Part shown: piece by piece, positions 1 through 8,240 of the stretch
How the letters are laid out: each line of letters opens with the position of its first letter
Position numbering within the stretch: the first letter of the stretch is position 1
Assembly (NCBI GenBank): GCA_038531745.1
Contig: JBCBBJ010000003.1
Location: 124,001-188,000, forward strand
Length of the DNA: 64,000 nucleotides
Reading direction: 5' to 3'
Source of the DNA: CALLPQ01 sp038531745
GTDB lineage: Bacteria; Pseudomonadota; Alphaproteobacteria; Caulobacterales; Parvularculaceae
Made by a program: the position numbers and the translations under genes
Notes under the pieces: generated by a model
Told to the model about the DNA's origin: nothing
The model's input: the letters and a program-made list of their open reading frames with translations, nothing else
The model's database searches: none

Positions 1-1014
1 GTAGTCCTCTTCATTGACCAGCGTCAGCGCCCGCCGTGCGCCCTCTTTCTTGGCGACAACCGAGGCAAGAATGTTCACCTGGTCATTATTGGTGAGGGCA
101 ATAACTGTGTCGGCATCACTAACCCCAGCTTCGCGCAGGAGAGTGCGGTCGAGCCCGTCCCCCTGGAGCACGATCGTGCGTTCGAGCCGCTCGGCAATAT
201 ATTCGGCGCGCTTGCGGTCCTGTTCGATCAGCCGGATTTTCATGGAGCCCAGCCCCTCCAATCCGCGGGCAACATTTAACCCAATATTGCCGCCGCCGAT
301 GATGATGATGCGCCGCGCGCGGCTGACCGCCGTGCCCAGAATATCAAGTGCCCGGGGGATCTGCTCGCGCTTACCGACAAGGAAAATCTGGTCACCCCCA
401 TCAAGCTGATCGGAGCCATGGGCGCGCCAGATTTTCCCCTCCCGGCGAATGGCAACAATAGTGACCTTCAAATCGGGGAAGAGATCATAAAGCTGGTCCA
501 GGGGGGTATCCACAACCGGGCAGTCTTCATTGAGCTTTACGCCCACCGCCCAGACCTTACCGTCGACAAAGGACGCCACATCGAAGGCACCGGGGGTGAT
601 CATCCGCTGCATGATCGCTTCACTGACCGCCAGTTCGGGGGAGATGATCACATCGATGGGCAGGTGATTGCGGCTGAATAGGTCTGAATATTTGGGGTCG
701 AGATAGCCTTGCGCACGGATCCGGGCAATTTTTGTGGGGATCCCAAAAAGCGTGTGACCGATCTGGCTGGTGATCATATTCACTTCGTCAGACAAGGTGA
801 CAGCAATGATCATATCAGCATCGCGAGCCCCGGCTTCAGCCAACACATCAGGATAACAGCAATTGCCCAGCACCGGACGCACATCAAGACGCTCGCCGAT
901 TTCGCGGACCAGCTCTTTTGACTGGTCAATCACGATTACGTCGTTGCCCTCGCGCGATAGCCGCCGGGCAATGCCATAGCCCACTCGGCCCGCGCCGCAC
1001 ACGATCACCCGCAT
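1..1014 (-). CDS. trkA: Trk potassium uptake regulator TrkA (3' end cut by window edge)
   Basis: Peripheral NAD-binding subunit that gates the TrkH/TrkG potassium channel from the cytoplasm. The frame is open from ATG at 1014 to the left edge (338 codons, no stop), so the C-terminus is missing. It starts MRVIVCGAGRVGYGIARRLS, a Rossmann GxGxxG nucleotide-binding loop, and a second Rossmann unit starts near residue 235 (IIIIGGGNIGLNVARGL). Two RCK_N/RCK_C units in tandem are the TrkA layout. The gene follows ntrX on the same strand after 119 bp, the usual alphaproteobacterial order ntrY-ntrX-trkA. No strong Shine-Dalgarno is visible before the ATG. Confidence 0.93.
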   Translation of the reverse strand, partial: MRVIVCGAGRVGYGIARRLSREGNDVIVIDQSKELVREIGERLDVRPVLGNCCYPDVLAEAGARDADMIIAVTLSDEVNMITSQIGHTLFGIPTKIARIRAQGYLDPKYSDLFSRNHLPIDVIISPELAVSEAIMQRMITPGAFDVASFVDGKVWAVGVKLNEDCPVVDTPLDQLYDLFPDLKVTIVAIRREGKIWRAHGSDQLDGGDQIFLVGKREQIPRALDILGTAVSRARRIIIIGGGNIGLNVARGLEGLGSMKIRLIEQDRKRAEYIAERLERTIVLQGDGLDRTLLREAGVSDADTVIALTNNDQVNILASVVAKKEGARRALTLVNEEDY

Positions 1015-1133
1015 GGTACAATCCTGATTATGATGGCTCGATAAACCTGCATGGGTCTTTCACTACCGCGCGAGGGTTAACGCTGTGCGTAACGCGGTGC
1101 AACGCCGAAGGGTTGCCAACGCACCGAGTTTTT

Positions 1134-2561
1134 CTAAACCGGTGCCGGTTCCGGCGCTGTTTCATCGTTTTTGGCGGGCTGGCTGGCCGTATTGCTATTG
1201 CTCACCCCAAGCGCCTTAAGTTTGCGGTGCAGGGCAGACCGCTCCATCCCGATGAATGACGCCGTGCGTGAGATATTCCCACCGAAACGGCTAATTTGCG
1301 TGACAAGGTATTCGCGTTCAAACCGCTCGCGGGCTTCTCGCAGGGGCATGGCGATAATCTGTTCCATCCCCGCGCCCGACGAGACCGAAAAGCCGGTGTC
1401 GGTCACCTCGGATGGCAGTTCATCGCAGGCAACTTCGCCTTGGCCATCGCGGTCAGCGAGGATCAGCGTGCGTTCAATTACATTACGCAATTGGCGCACA
1501 TTGCCCGGCCATTGATAGGTTTGTAGCGCGGCAATGGCGTCGGCGGTAAAGCCGCGTTTGGGCAGGCCGTGAGTGCGCGCAAGCCGGTCAACAAAGTAAC
1601 TGACCAGAGACGGGATATCCTCGCGGTGGTCGGCAAGCGGTGGGGTCTGGATACCAACAACATTGAGCCGGTGGAAAAGGTCTTCGCGAAACTTTGTTGT
1701 GCCCGCCTCCGCCAAAAGATTACGCGAGGTCGTGGACACGATACGCACATCAACTTCCACGGGCCGGGTGCCGCCAATGCGCTTGAAACGCTGATCCACC
1801 AGCACCCGCAGGATCTTTGCCTGGGTCTCCAGCGGCATGTCGCCGACCTCATCAAACATTAGCGTGCCGCCATGGGCCCGCTCCATGAGCCCGATGGAGC
1901 GAAGGTCGCCATCTTCATTTTCGGAGCCAAAAAGCTCTTCTTCCATGCGCTCCGGCGCGATCAGCGCGGCGCTGGCAATGACAAAAGGACGTTTTGCCCG
2001 CGAGGACGCATCATGGAGAAGCCTCGCGATCGTTTCCTTGCCCGATCCCGGCGGGCCCGAAATCAAAACCCGGGAGCGCGAATCTGCCACCCGATCAATG
2101 ATATTGCGGAGATTAGCCACCAGGGCAGAGCTGCCAATCAAACCCCAATTGGGCATCCGCCCTTTGAGCTCAGAATTCTCCTGACGCAATTGCGTCGCCT
2201 CAAGGGCGCGGTTAACCGCGAGCACCAGCCGGTCCGCGTGGAACGGCTTTTCCACGAAATCATACGCCCCTTTGCGGATCGCGGCCACGGCGGTTTCGAT
2301 GGTGCCATGGCCAGAGATAACGATAATCGGCAGATCCGGATGGGTCTTTTTCAAGCTTTCCAGAATTTCGATGCCGTCCATGGCAGAGCCCTGCAGCCAA
2401 ACATCGAGAATGACGAGCGATGGTACCCGCACGGCAACCGCATCAAAAACGTCATCGGAATTTGCCGCCGTGCGCGGTTCAAACCCCTCATCCTCAAGGA
2501 TCCCTGAAACCAGTTCGCGGATATCCAATTCATCATCTACGATTAAAATGTCGATCGCCAT
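1134..2561 (-). CDS. ntrX: Nitrogen/redox two-component response regulator NtrX
   Basis: Response regulator paired with NtrY. Residues 1-120 are a receiver with the acidic pair DD9-10, phospho-acceptor D53 (VILDVWL) and K105 (EKPF). Residues 140-380 are an AAA+ sigma-54-interaction-like domain with Walker A GPPGSGKET (169-177) and Walker B-like LMFDEVGD (234-241). Residues 415-455 form a Fis-type HTH (ISRTASFIGMERSALHRKL). Where a sigma-54 activator has GAFTGA, this protein reads FGSENEDGDLRSIG, so the sigma-54 contact loop is absent. It therefore probably acts as an ordinary DNA-binding regulator. It lies 77 bp downstream of ntrY on the same strand. 475 aa is normal for the family. Confidence 0.95.
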   Translation of the reverse strand: MAIDILIVDDELDIRELVSGILEDEGFEPRTAANSDDVFDAVAVRVPSLVILDVWLQGSAMDGIEILESLKKTHPDLPIIVISGHGTIETAVAAIRKGAYDFVEKPFHADRLVLAVNRALEATQLRQENSELKGRMPNWGLIGSSALVANLRNIIDRVADSRSRVLISGPPGSGKETIARLLHDASSRAKRPFVIASAALIAPERMEEELFGSENEDGDLRSIGLMERAHGGTLMFDEVGDMPLETQAKILRVLVDQRFKRIGGTRPVEVDVRIVSTTSRNLLAEAGTTKFREDLFHRLNVVGIQTPPLADHREDIPSLVSYFVDRLARTHGLPKRGFTADAIAALQTYQWPGNVRQLRNVIERTLILADRDGQGEVACDELPSEVTDTGFSVSSGAGMEQIIAMPLREARERFEREYLVTQISRFGGNISRTASFIGMERSALHRKLKALGVSNSNTASQPAKNDETAPEPAPV

Positions 2562-2638
2562 TTAACACACCCTGTACGCTGCTGCGGCAGGGTTGTGCCC
2601 CGGCCGCCGTTGAAACCCCAAAATCCGTATATTGCTGG

Positions 2639-5164
2639 TCATTCCGCCGCCTGTATGGCTGTCTTACGGGCCCCGCTCACAGTGGTGCCCGGCTTCGTGC
2701 CAGTGTTTGTGCCTATCTTCGTGCCCGTCTTCGTTCTTGGCGCCGCTGCCGCTGATGAGGCGTCCGCAAGGGGCAAGGTCAGCTTGATCCGCGCCCCGGC
2801 GTTTTGACGGCCCGTTTGGCCCAAGGTCGTGTCATCGGCGAATCGCAAGGTCCCGCCATGGTCTTCCACAACCTTTTTCACAATGGCGAGCCCGAGGCCG
2901 GTACCTTTATCGCGGGTTGTCATATAGGGCTCCGCGAGCCGGTGGCGGTCCGCCCTGGGCAAGCCAATGCCATTATCGATGATCTCGAGCGCAATCAGAT
3001 TAATCGCCGTGCCGTCTTCGGTTTTGGCCGTTTCGACAGGTGCCGATCCATCCAGACGGACTAGCACCCGGCCCTCTGTGATCAGACCGTCTCCATCACC
3101 TTTGCCTTCGGCATCAAAGGCCAGCCGGGCGGTGACCGATTCAGCAGCATTTTTGATCAGATTGGTCAGCGCCTGGACAATCAACCGGCCATCACAAGAA
3201 ACAAGCACGGGTGCTTCCGGAAAGTCAGTGGAAAACTCAATTTCCGGGAAGGACACCCGCTGCGGAAACACCGCTGAACGGGCAAGCTCGCGCAAGTCTT
3301 CATCGGCGATCACTGGCGCCGGCATCCGTGCGAAGGACGAAAATTCATCGACCATGCGTCCGATATCATTGACCTGGCGGATGATGGTCTCGGTGCATTT
3401 TTCAAAAACCTCAGGGTTGGAGGTAACTTCCTTTTGGTATTTGCGTTGCAGGCGTTCGGCCGACAATTGGATTGGCGTGAGCGGATTTTTAATCTCATGG
3501 GCGATCCGCCGCGCCACATCGCCCCAGGCGGCGTTGCGTTGGGCGGAAATCAATTGAGTAATATCGTCGAGCGTAACAACGAAAGAGCCCTCCCCCCCGG
3601 TATCATCGCGGGCAATACGCACATTCAACGTGGCGCTGCGGCCATCGCGGGTGAAGTCAACCTGCCCGCCCACTTCCGGCGCCTGGGCCGTGTTCGCGAG
3701 CGGTGCCTCCTGGGCGCGAGAAAAGAGCGGCGCCAGTTCCGGCGCGATATCAACCAGCGGCTCGCCAATCAGCCGGTTCGATGCCCGGTCAAAAAGTTCA
3801 CCGGCGGATGAATTGGCAATGGTCACGCGCCCGTCAGCGCCCACACCCAGAACACCGGCGGAAACGCCAGAAAGGACGGCTTCGGTAAAGCGCCGGCGCC
3901 GATCAAAGCGTTTATTGGTCTCAATCAGATCATTGCGCTGGGTTTGCAGCTGCGAGGCCATGTTGTTCATGGATTGGGAGAGCGCGCCGATCTCCCCATC
4001 ATGCTTTTTCAATGCCACCCTGGCGGAAAGATCCCCCGCAGAAACGCGGTCTGCCATCCCGACAAGCCGGCCCACGGGATCAACAATCCGGGTTGCGGCG
4101 CTCAACGCCGCCCAAATTGCCGCAAAAAGGATGGTCAGGGCGAGGATGATATAACCAGCCACAAAGACCCGCTCGACCCGGCGGCGCCCCTGCACAGCCT
4201 CTTCCCAGTCGGCACTGGCGGCCCGCACCGTGCGCAACCGTTGGGAAACCGCAGGAAGGATCGGTTTATAAGCAACCAGATAGCCGCCATCATAAACCGG
4301 TAGCTTGATAATGCCGCGCCAATAATCAAGCTTGCGCTGGTCATTGGCATTAAAGCTTGAAATTGCTGGATTGATTTGCGCCGCTGCATCCCCCTCAAGC
4401 GCTGCCGCTCGGCCATCAAGCTGATCAAAAACCAGCTTTTCAGGCAACCCAAACGTTGCCTCCCCCTGATCATCGGCAACGAGACGGGCAATCACGGTGC
4501 GGTTGCCATCAAGAAGATACAGCGCGGAAAACTCCCGCGCTTTTAACTGAATACCCAGATATTCACGGAAGCTCACTGGTGTGCGGTCAAAACCGATATT
4601 TGCTTGCTCATTACGGGCAATGTCAGACGCCGCATTGGCGAGATCATTCCTGAAGTCGAAAACAACCGTTTCCACCAGACCGTTGGCAATTTCCCGGGCC
4701 GTATTCAGATAAGTGTCGATCCGCTTGCTAAAAACGTCGTTGAGGCTGGTCTGGAGGATCGAAAACGCAAACAAGAATGCGATGATCGCAGGGACCACGG
4801 CCACCGCGGAAAACAACCAGACAAGCTGCATATGCATCCGTGAACCGGCCAGCTGGTTGCGGCGCTCGGCCCAAACCTGAAGGATGCGCGAGCCCACCAG
4901 CAGGAATAGCACCCCGGCCACGGCGATATTGCCGATCACAACCGCGATCAGGATATTGCGATCTGTTGTTTCCACTCCCGGCGACAACAGGAACCAGGTC
5001 GACATAAAGGCACTGAAAATCGCCACCATGGAGACGAGCGCCGCCACAAGGTTTGACTGCGCCCAGCGGGCAAAGCCCTGTGGCGCAGCGGTCTCGGCGC
5101 GCGGCGTTTGGGACCCGGAAGACCCCATCGATGCGCCTGCATTATTGACGGCCAACATGATCAT
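2639..5164 (-). CDS. ntrY: Sensor histidine kinase NtrY
   Basis: Membrane histidine kinase that phosphorylates NtrX. It has membrane segments at about 39-60, 71-93, 112-137 and 333-355, with a periplasmic sensor of about 195 residues between the third and fourth. A HAMP domain (355-405) and a PAS domain (425-535) follow. The H-box is AHEIKNPLTPIQL with H556, and the ATPase N box (NLIKNAAES), G1 (DNGIGLP) and G2 (GTGLGLAIVKK) are present. The C-terminus has a low-complexity TKTGTKIGTNTGTK tail encoded by a 12-nt tandem repeat (2685-2732). The start is uncertain: Met3 and Met13 are alternatives. It lies 176 bp downstream of dusB; ntrB and ntrC are not between them. Confidence 0.94.
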   Translation of the reverse strand: MIMLAVNNAGASMGSSGSQTPRAETAAPQGFARWAQSNLVAALVSMVAIFSAFMSTWFLLSPGVETTDRNILIAVVIGNIAVAGVLFLLVGSRILQVWAERRNQLAGSRMHMQLVWLFSAVAVVPAIIAFLFAFSILQTSLNDVFSKRIDTYLNTAREIANGLVETVVFDFRNDLANAASDIARNEQANIGFDRTPVSFREYLGIQLKAREFSALYLLDGNRTVIARLVADDQGEATFGLPEKLVFDQLDGRAAALEGDAAAQINPAISSFNANDQRKLDYWRGIIKLPVYDGGYLVAYKPILPAVSQRLRTVRAASADWEEAVQGRRRVERVFVAGYIILALTILFAAIWAALSAATRIVDPVGRLVGMADRVSAGDLSARVALKKHDGEIGALSQSMNNMASQLQTQRNDLIETNKRFDRRRRFTEAVLSGVSAGVLGVGADGRVTIANSSAGELFDRASNRLIGEPLVDIAPELAPLFSRAQEAPLANTAQAPEVGGQVDFTRDGRSATLNVRIARDDTGGEGSFVVTLDDITQLISAQRNAAWGDVARRIAHEIKNPLTPIQLSAERLQRKYQKEVTSNPEVFEKCTETIIRQVNDIGRMVDEFSSFARMPAPVIADEDLRELARSAVFPQRVSFPEIEFSTDFPEAPVLVSCDGRLIVQALTNLIKNAAESVTARLAFDAEGKGDGDGLITEGRVLVRLDGSAPVETAKTEDGTAINLIALEIIDNGIGLPRADRHRLAEPYMTTRDKGTGLGLAIVKKVVEDHGGTLRFADDTTLGQTGRQNAGARIKLTLPLADASSAAAAPRTKTGTKIGTNTGTKPGTTVSGARKTAIQAAE
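2685..2732. repeat. 12-nt tandem repeat inside the 3' end of ntrY
   Basis: Four consecutive 12-base units on the plus strand, each beginning GTGCC and ending TTC or TTT (starts at 2685, 2697, 2709 and 2721), with a decayed fifth after them. Read on the minus strand they encode the Thr/Gly/Lys-rich tail of NtrY, beyond the ATPase domain. The unit is a multiple of three, so copy-number change would keep the frame. Confidence 0.8.
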
Positions 5165-5340
5165 AAATGCTGTGCACTGCCCTGGTTCGGCTTGTTCCGG
5201 TCAAATCCGTGCTGCCCTGTGAGAGAAGATGCTGTTTCCCACGCACAGTGATTGACTAACGCCAGAGCATCGTCTCTGTTTTGTTGCTTGAAATCAACAC
5301 AAAATGTTGCCCGAATAACGCATTTTTCCAGCGTCATCGC

Positions 5341-6390
5341 TTAGGCGGAGACGGCGCATGCCGTCGATGACGCCATATTCGCCAGTCGCTGGACTTGCGC
5401 TGGCAAGCCTTCAAGAATGGTCATCACTGTTTTCGGGCTGGCGCTTGTGCACAGGGCTTGGCGCAAATTTTTGCACGCGTCTGGCGCCATAAAATCAGTC
5501 AATTGGTCGGCAAATGCCGCCAGGTGCTTACGCGCCATGCGGATGCCAAGCGGTTCGCCATAAAGATCAAGGCTCGCGCGATAATGGGCGATCATCATCT
5601 CAGATTGGGTGGGCATCTCCGGCACACAAAGCTGAGCGGCCCCGGTTTCCAACGCATGGGCTATGGCTCCCGCAAGCCAGGGCCGCCCAATGGTTGCCCG
5701 GCCGATCATGACACCATCGGCGCCGGAGCGGACGAGGGCCAACCGTGCATCAGCTAGTGTATGAATGTCGCCATTCACGAGCAGCGGTCGATCAAGAACA
5801 GCGCGGGTGGCCGCCACGGCGGCCCAGTCGGCGGTGCCTTTATAAAACTGGTTGCGGGTCCGGCCATGGACCGTGAAAAGCGCAATGCCCGCCTCTTGCG
5901 CACGCGCCGCAATCTCCGGCGCGGTCAAAAGATCATGGTCCCAGCCCAGACGCATTTTGAGCGTTACCGGTTTGTCCGTGGCATCAAGCACAGCCTTAAT
6001 CAGGGTGAGCGCCCGGTCAGGATCGCGCATGAGCGCTGAGCCAGAAAGACCGCCCGTCACCTGCCGCGAGGGGCAGCCCATATTGATATCGATCACATCA
6101 GCCCCGGCAGCATCGGCAAGTTCTGCGCCCGCCGCCATCCACCGCGCTTCGCGCCCGGCCAGTTGAATGACGAACGGATCAGGTTTTCCGGTACCCGGCG
6201 CACCCCCGGCGGCACGGCGCACAACATCTGGGCGCGCACGAACCAATTCTTCGCTCGCCACCATTTCCGACACCACAAGCCCAGCCCCGCCGCGCCACGC
6301 CGCCAACCGAAACGCAAGATCAGAAACACCGGACATGGGCGCCACCGCCACAGCGTTACGCAAGATCTTATGGCCAATCGAGATTGTCAT
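5341..6390 (-). CDS. dusB: tRNA-dihydrouridine synthase DusB (NifR3 family)
   Basis: FMN-dependent enzyme reducing uridine to dihydrouridine in the D-loop of tRNAs. It has the TIM-barrel N-terminus VAPMSGVSDLAFRLAAWRGG, the catalytic cysteine C106 in INMGCPSRQVTGGLSGSALM, and downstream FMN/tRNA-binding segments VHGRTRNQFYKG and NGDI...GADGVMIGRATIGRPW. 349 aa is typical. In many Alphaproteobacteria this gene (nifR3) heads the nifR3-ntrBC-ntrYX cluster; here ntrY follows directly. It is divergent from the alkaline phosphatase gene, and the 159 bp between the two starts would hold both promoters. Confidence 0.95.
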   Translation of the reverse strand: MTISIGHKILRNAVAVAPMSGVSDLAFRLAAWRGGAGLVVSEMVASEELVRARPDVVRRAAGGAPGTGKPDPFVIQLAGREARWMAAGAELADAAGADVIDINMGCPSRQVTGGLSGSALMRDPDRALTLIKAVLDATDKPVTLKMRLGWDHDLLTAPEIAARAQEAGIALFTVHGRTRNQFYKGTADWAAVAATRAVLDRPLLVNGDIHTLADARLALVRSGADGVMIGRATIGRPWLAGAIAHALETGAAQLCVPEMPTQSEMMIAHYRASLDLYGEPLGIRMARKHLAAFADQLTDFMAPDACKNLRQALCTSASPKTVMTILEGLPAQVQRLANMASSTACAVSA

Positions 6391-6490
6391 GCCCAGTCGC
6401 CTAGCATCCTAACGCTCCTGCCGCCAGAAAAGAGGTCCGATTTGCCCCGGCAATGTGGTGATGGTCAACAGATTGGGCTTTGCAACAATG

Positions 6491-6508
6491 CTGTCATGGG
6501 GCAGTGAT
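6491..6508 (+). promoter_or_regulatory. Putative Pho box (PhoB operator)
   Basis: CTGTCAT at 6491-6497 matches the PhoB half-site exactly. After GGGG comes CAGTGAT (6502-6508), which matches 5 of 7 positions of a second half-site, so the 11-nt direct-repeat spacing is kept. It ends 41 bp before the alkaline phosphatase start. A phosphate-starvation promoter is the natural reading; this is inferred from consensus and position only. Confidence 0.65.
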
Positions 6509-6549
6509 AACGCTCATGGTTAATAAAACCTTTGCGAGGACGTTCTCCC

Positions 6550-8178
6550 ATGCCCTTTTTACATCGTCAGTCCCCCACAACACCGGCGCTCACGCGCATG
6601 CGGCGCCACACGGCAACCGTTTTAGGGCTCGCCTGCCTTGTCTACGGGCCCATCGTGCCCGCCACGGCGCAAGACACACAAACACCGGCTACGGATGATT
6701 TTATCCAAAAATGGGCCGACGATGCACAAGCCACCATGGCGAGACGTACAAAGATTAAACCCAACAAGCGGCGCGCTAAAAATGTCATCTTGTTCATCGC
6801 AGACGGCATGGACCCAACAACGATCACCGCGGCCAGGATCTATGATGGACAGAGCAAGGGAGAGGATGGTGAAGAGAATTTTCTGTCCTTCGAAACCCTG
6901 CCGCATCTTGCCATGGTCAAAACCTACACAACGAATGCGCAAACCCCGGACAGTGCGGGTACGGCAACAGCGATGGTCACAGGCATTAAAACCAAGTCGG
7001 GTGTTCTTTCCATGACCGATGCCGTTGTGACCGATGATTGCGCCGCGTCAAAGGGCAGTGAGATTGTTACCATTGCCGAGCTTGCCGAACAGGCGGGCCT
7101 TGCCACCGGGATCATTTCCACTGCCCGGCTGACCCACGCTACGCCCGCAACCATGTATGCCCATGCCGCCAACCGGAATTGGGAGGCTGACAGCCTGATT
7201 TCCGATGAGAATGCCGACGCCGGGTGTATCGATATTGCGCGCCAATTGATCGAATTTGGTCACGGCGATGGTATCGACGTGGCCATGGGCGGCGGACGGC
7301 GCAACTTTTTGCCCAACGATATGACAGACCCGGAAGAAACGGATCGCATGGGTCGCCGAAAAGACGGCCGAAACCTCGCCAAGGAATGGGCTGATCAGTC
7401 TACGGATCATTCTTATGTGTGGGATCGGGCGGGGTTTGACGCCCTTGATCGGCGCGCAGATCTAAAACTCCTGGGCCTATTTGAACCCTCTCATATGCAA
7501 TATGAATTGGACCGTGTTCAACCCGGCGACACTGCCGGCAATGAGCCCTCCCTCGCTGAGATGACTGATGCCGCCCTTGATGTTCTTTCCCAGCATAAAA
7601 AAGGCTATGTGCTGATGGTTGAGGGCGGGCGTGTTGACCATGCCCATCACGCGGGTAATGCCGCGCGCGCCCTCAAAGACACGCAAGCTTTTGCCGATGC
7701 GGTTGCCCTTGCGCTCGAAAAAACCAATCCGCGCGATACTTTGATCATCGTAACCGCCGACCATGGGCATACGGTCACATTGCAGGGGTATCCGGTGAAA
7801 GGAAACAATATTCTTGGGCTCGTGCGCTCCCCCTATGATCAGTTTAATGATGATAATGGCTTGTCGCTCGCCCTTGATGGGAAACCCTATCCGACACTTG
7901 CCTATGGCAACGGCCCCGGCGCCCATGTGCATGAGGAAGGCGATCACGGCTTTCACCCGCGGCCCCTATTGACCGATGAACAAACGACCGATCCCGATTA
8001 CAAACAGCCTGCCGCGATCCCGCTCCGCTCTGAAACTCATGGCGGCCAGGACGTGACAATATATGCGCGGGGCCCGCAAGCGTGGCTTTTTAGCGGCGTT
8101 GTGGAGCAAAGCTATATATTTCACGTGATGGAAAAAGCACTCGATCTCAAACGCCGCGCGGCGAAGGCCAACCGATAG
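6550..8178 (+). CDS. Secreted alkaline phosphatase (PhoA superfamily)
   Basis: Periplasmic phosphomonoesterase that releases phosphate from organic esters. The N-terminus has a signal peptide (MRRHTATVLGLACLVYG...PATA, cut near residue 40). Metal ligand D86 lies in LFIADGMDP and the nucleophile S135 in PDSAGTATAMVTG, the equivalent of E. coli DSAASATA. Further motifs are GGGRRNFLP, MVEGGRVDHAHHAGN (metal ligands), VTADHGHT and ETHGGQDVTIYARGP. ATG 6550 is chosen because GAGGA lies 9 bp upstream; an in-frame TTG at 6532 and an ATG at 6598 are alternatives. Length is 542 aa. A Pho box lies upstream, which fits induction by phosphate limitation. Confidence 0.93.
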   Translation: MPFLHRQSPTTPALTRMRRHTATVLGLACLVYGPIVPATAQDTQTPATDDFIQKWADDAQATMARRTKIKPNKRRAKNVILFIADGMDPTTITAARIYDGQSKGEDGEENFLSFETLPHLAMVKTYTTNAQTPDSAGTATAMVTGIKTKSGVLSMTDAVVTDDCAASKGSEIVTIAELAEQAGLATGIISTARLTHATPATMYAHAANRNWEADSLISDENADAGCIDIARQLIEFGHGDGIDVAMGGGRRNFLPNDMTDPEETDRMGRRKDGRNLAKEWADQSTDHSYVWDRAGFDALDRRADLKLLGLFEPSHMQYELDRVQPGDTAGNEPSLAEMTDAALDVLSQHKKGYVLMVEGGRVDHAHHAGNAARALKDTQAFADAVALALEKTNPRDTLIIVTADHGHTVTLQGYPVKGNNILGLVRSPYDQFNDDNGLSLALDGKPYPTLAYGNGPGAHVHEEGDHGFHPRPLLTDEQTTDPDYKQPAAIPLRSETHGGQDVTIYARGPQAWLFSGVVEQSYIFHVMEKALDLKRRAAKANR

Positions 8179-8188
8179 CCTTTACAAA

Positions 8189-8220
8189 AAAAGGCCCCGA
8201 CGCGAACGCCGGAGCCCTTT
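8189..8220. terminator. Bidirectional terminator between convergent genes
   Basis: An imperfect hairpin with arms AAAGGCCCCG and CGGAGCCCTTT around a CGAA-containing loop. An A-run precedes it (U-tract for the minus-strand kinase mRNA) and TTT closes it on the plus strand. It sits between the alkaline phosphatase and the convergent hybrid kinase gene. Confidence 0.7.
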
Positions 8221-8240
8221 CGGAGAGAGACCGATTGATC

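Noticed and set aside
1872..2507. 211-codon plus-strand frame opposite ntrX
   Set aside because: It is antisense to a strongly conserved AAA+ gene, has no recognisable domain and its composition is that of a shadow frame.
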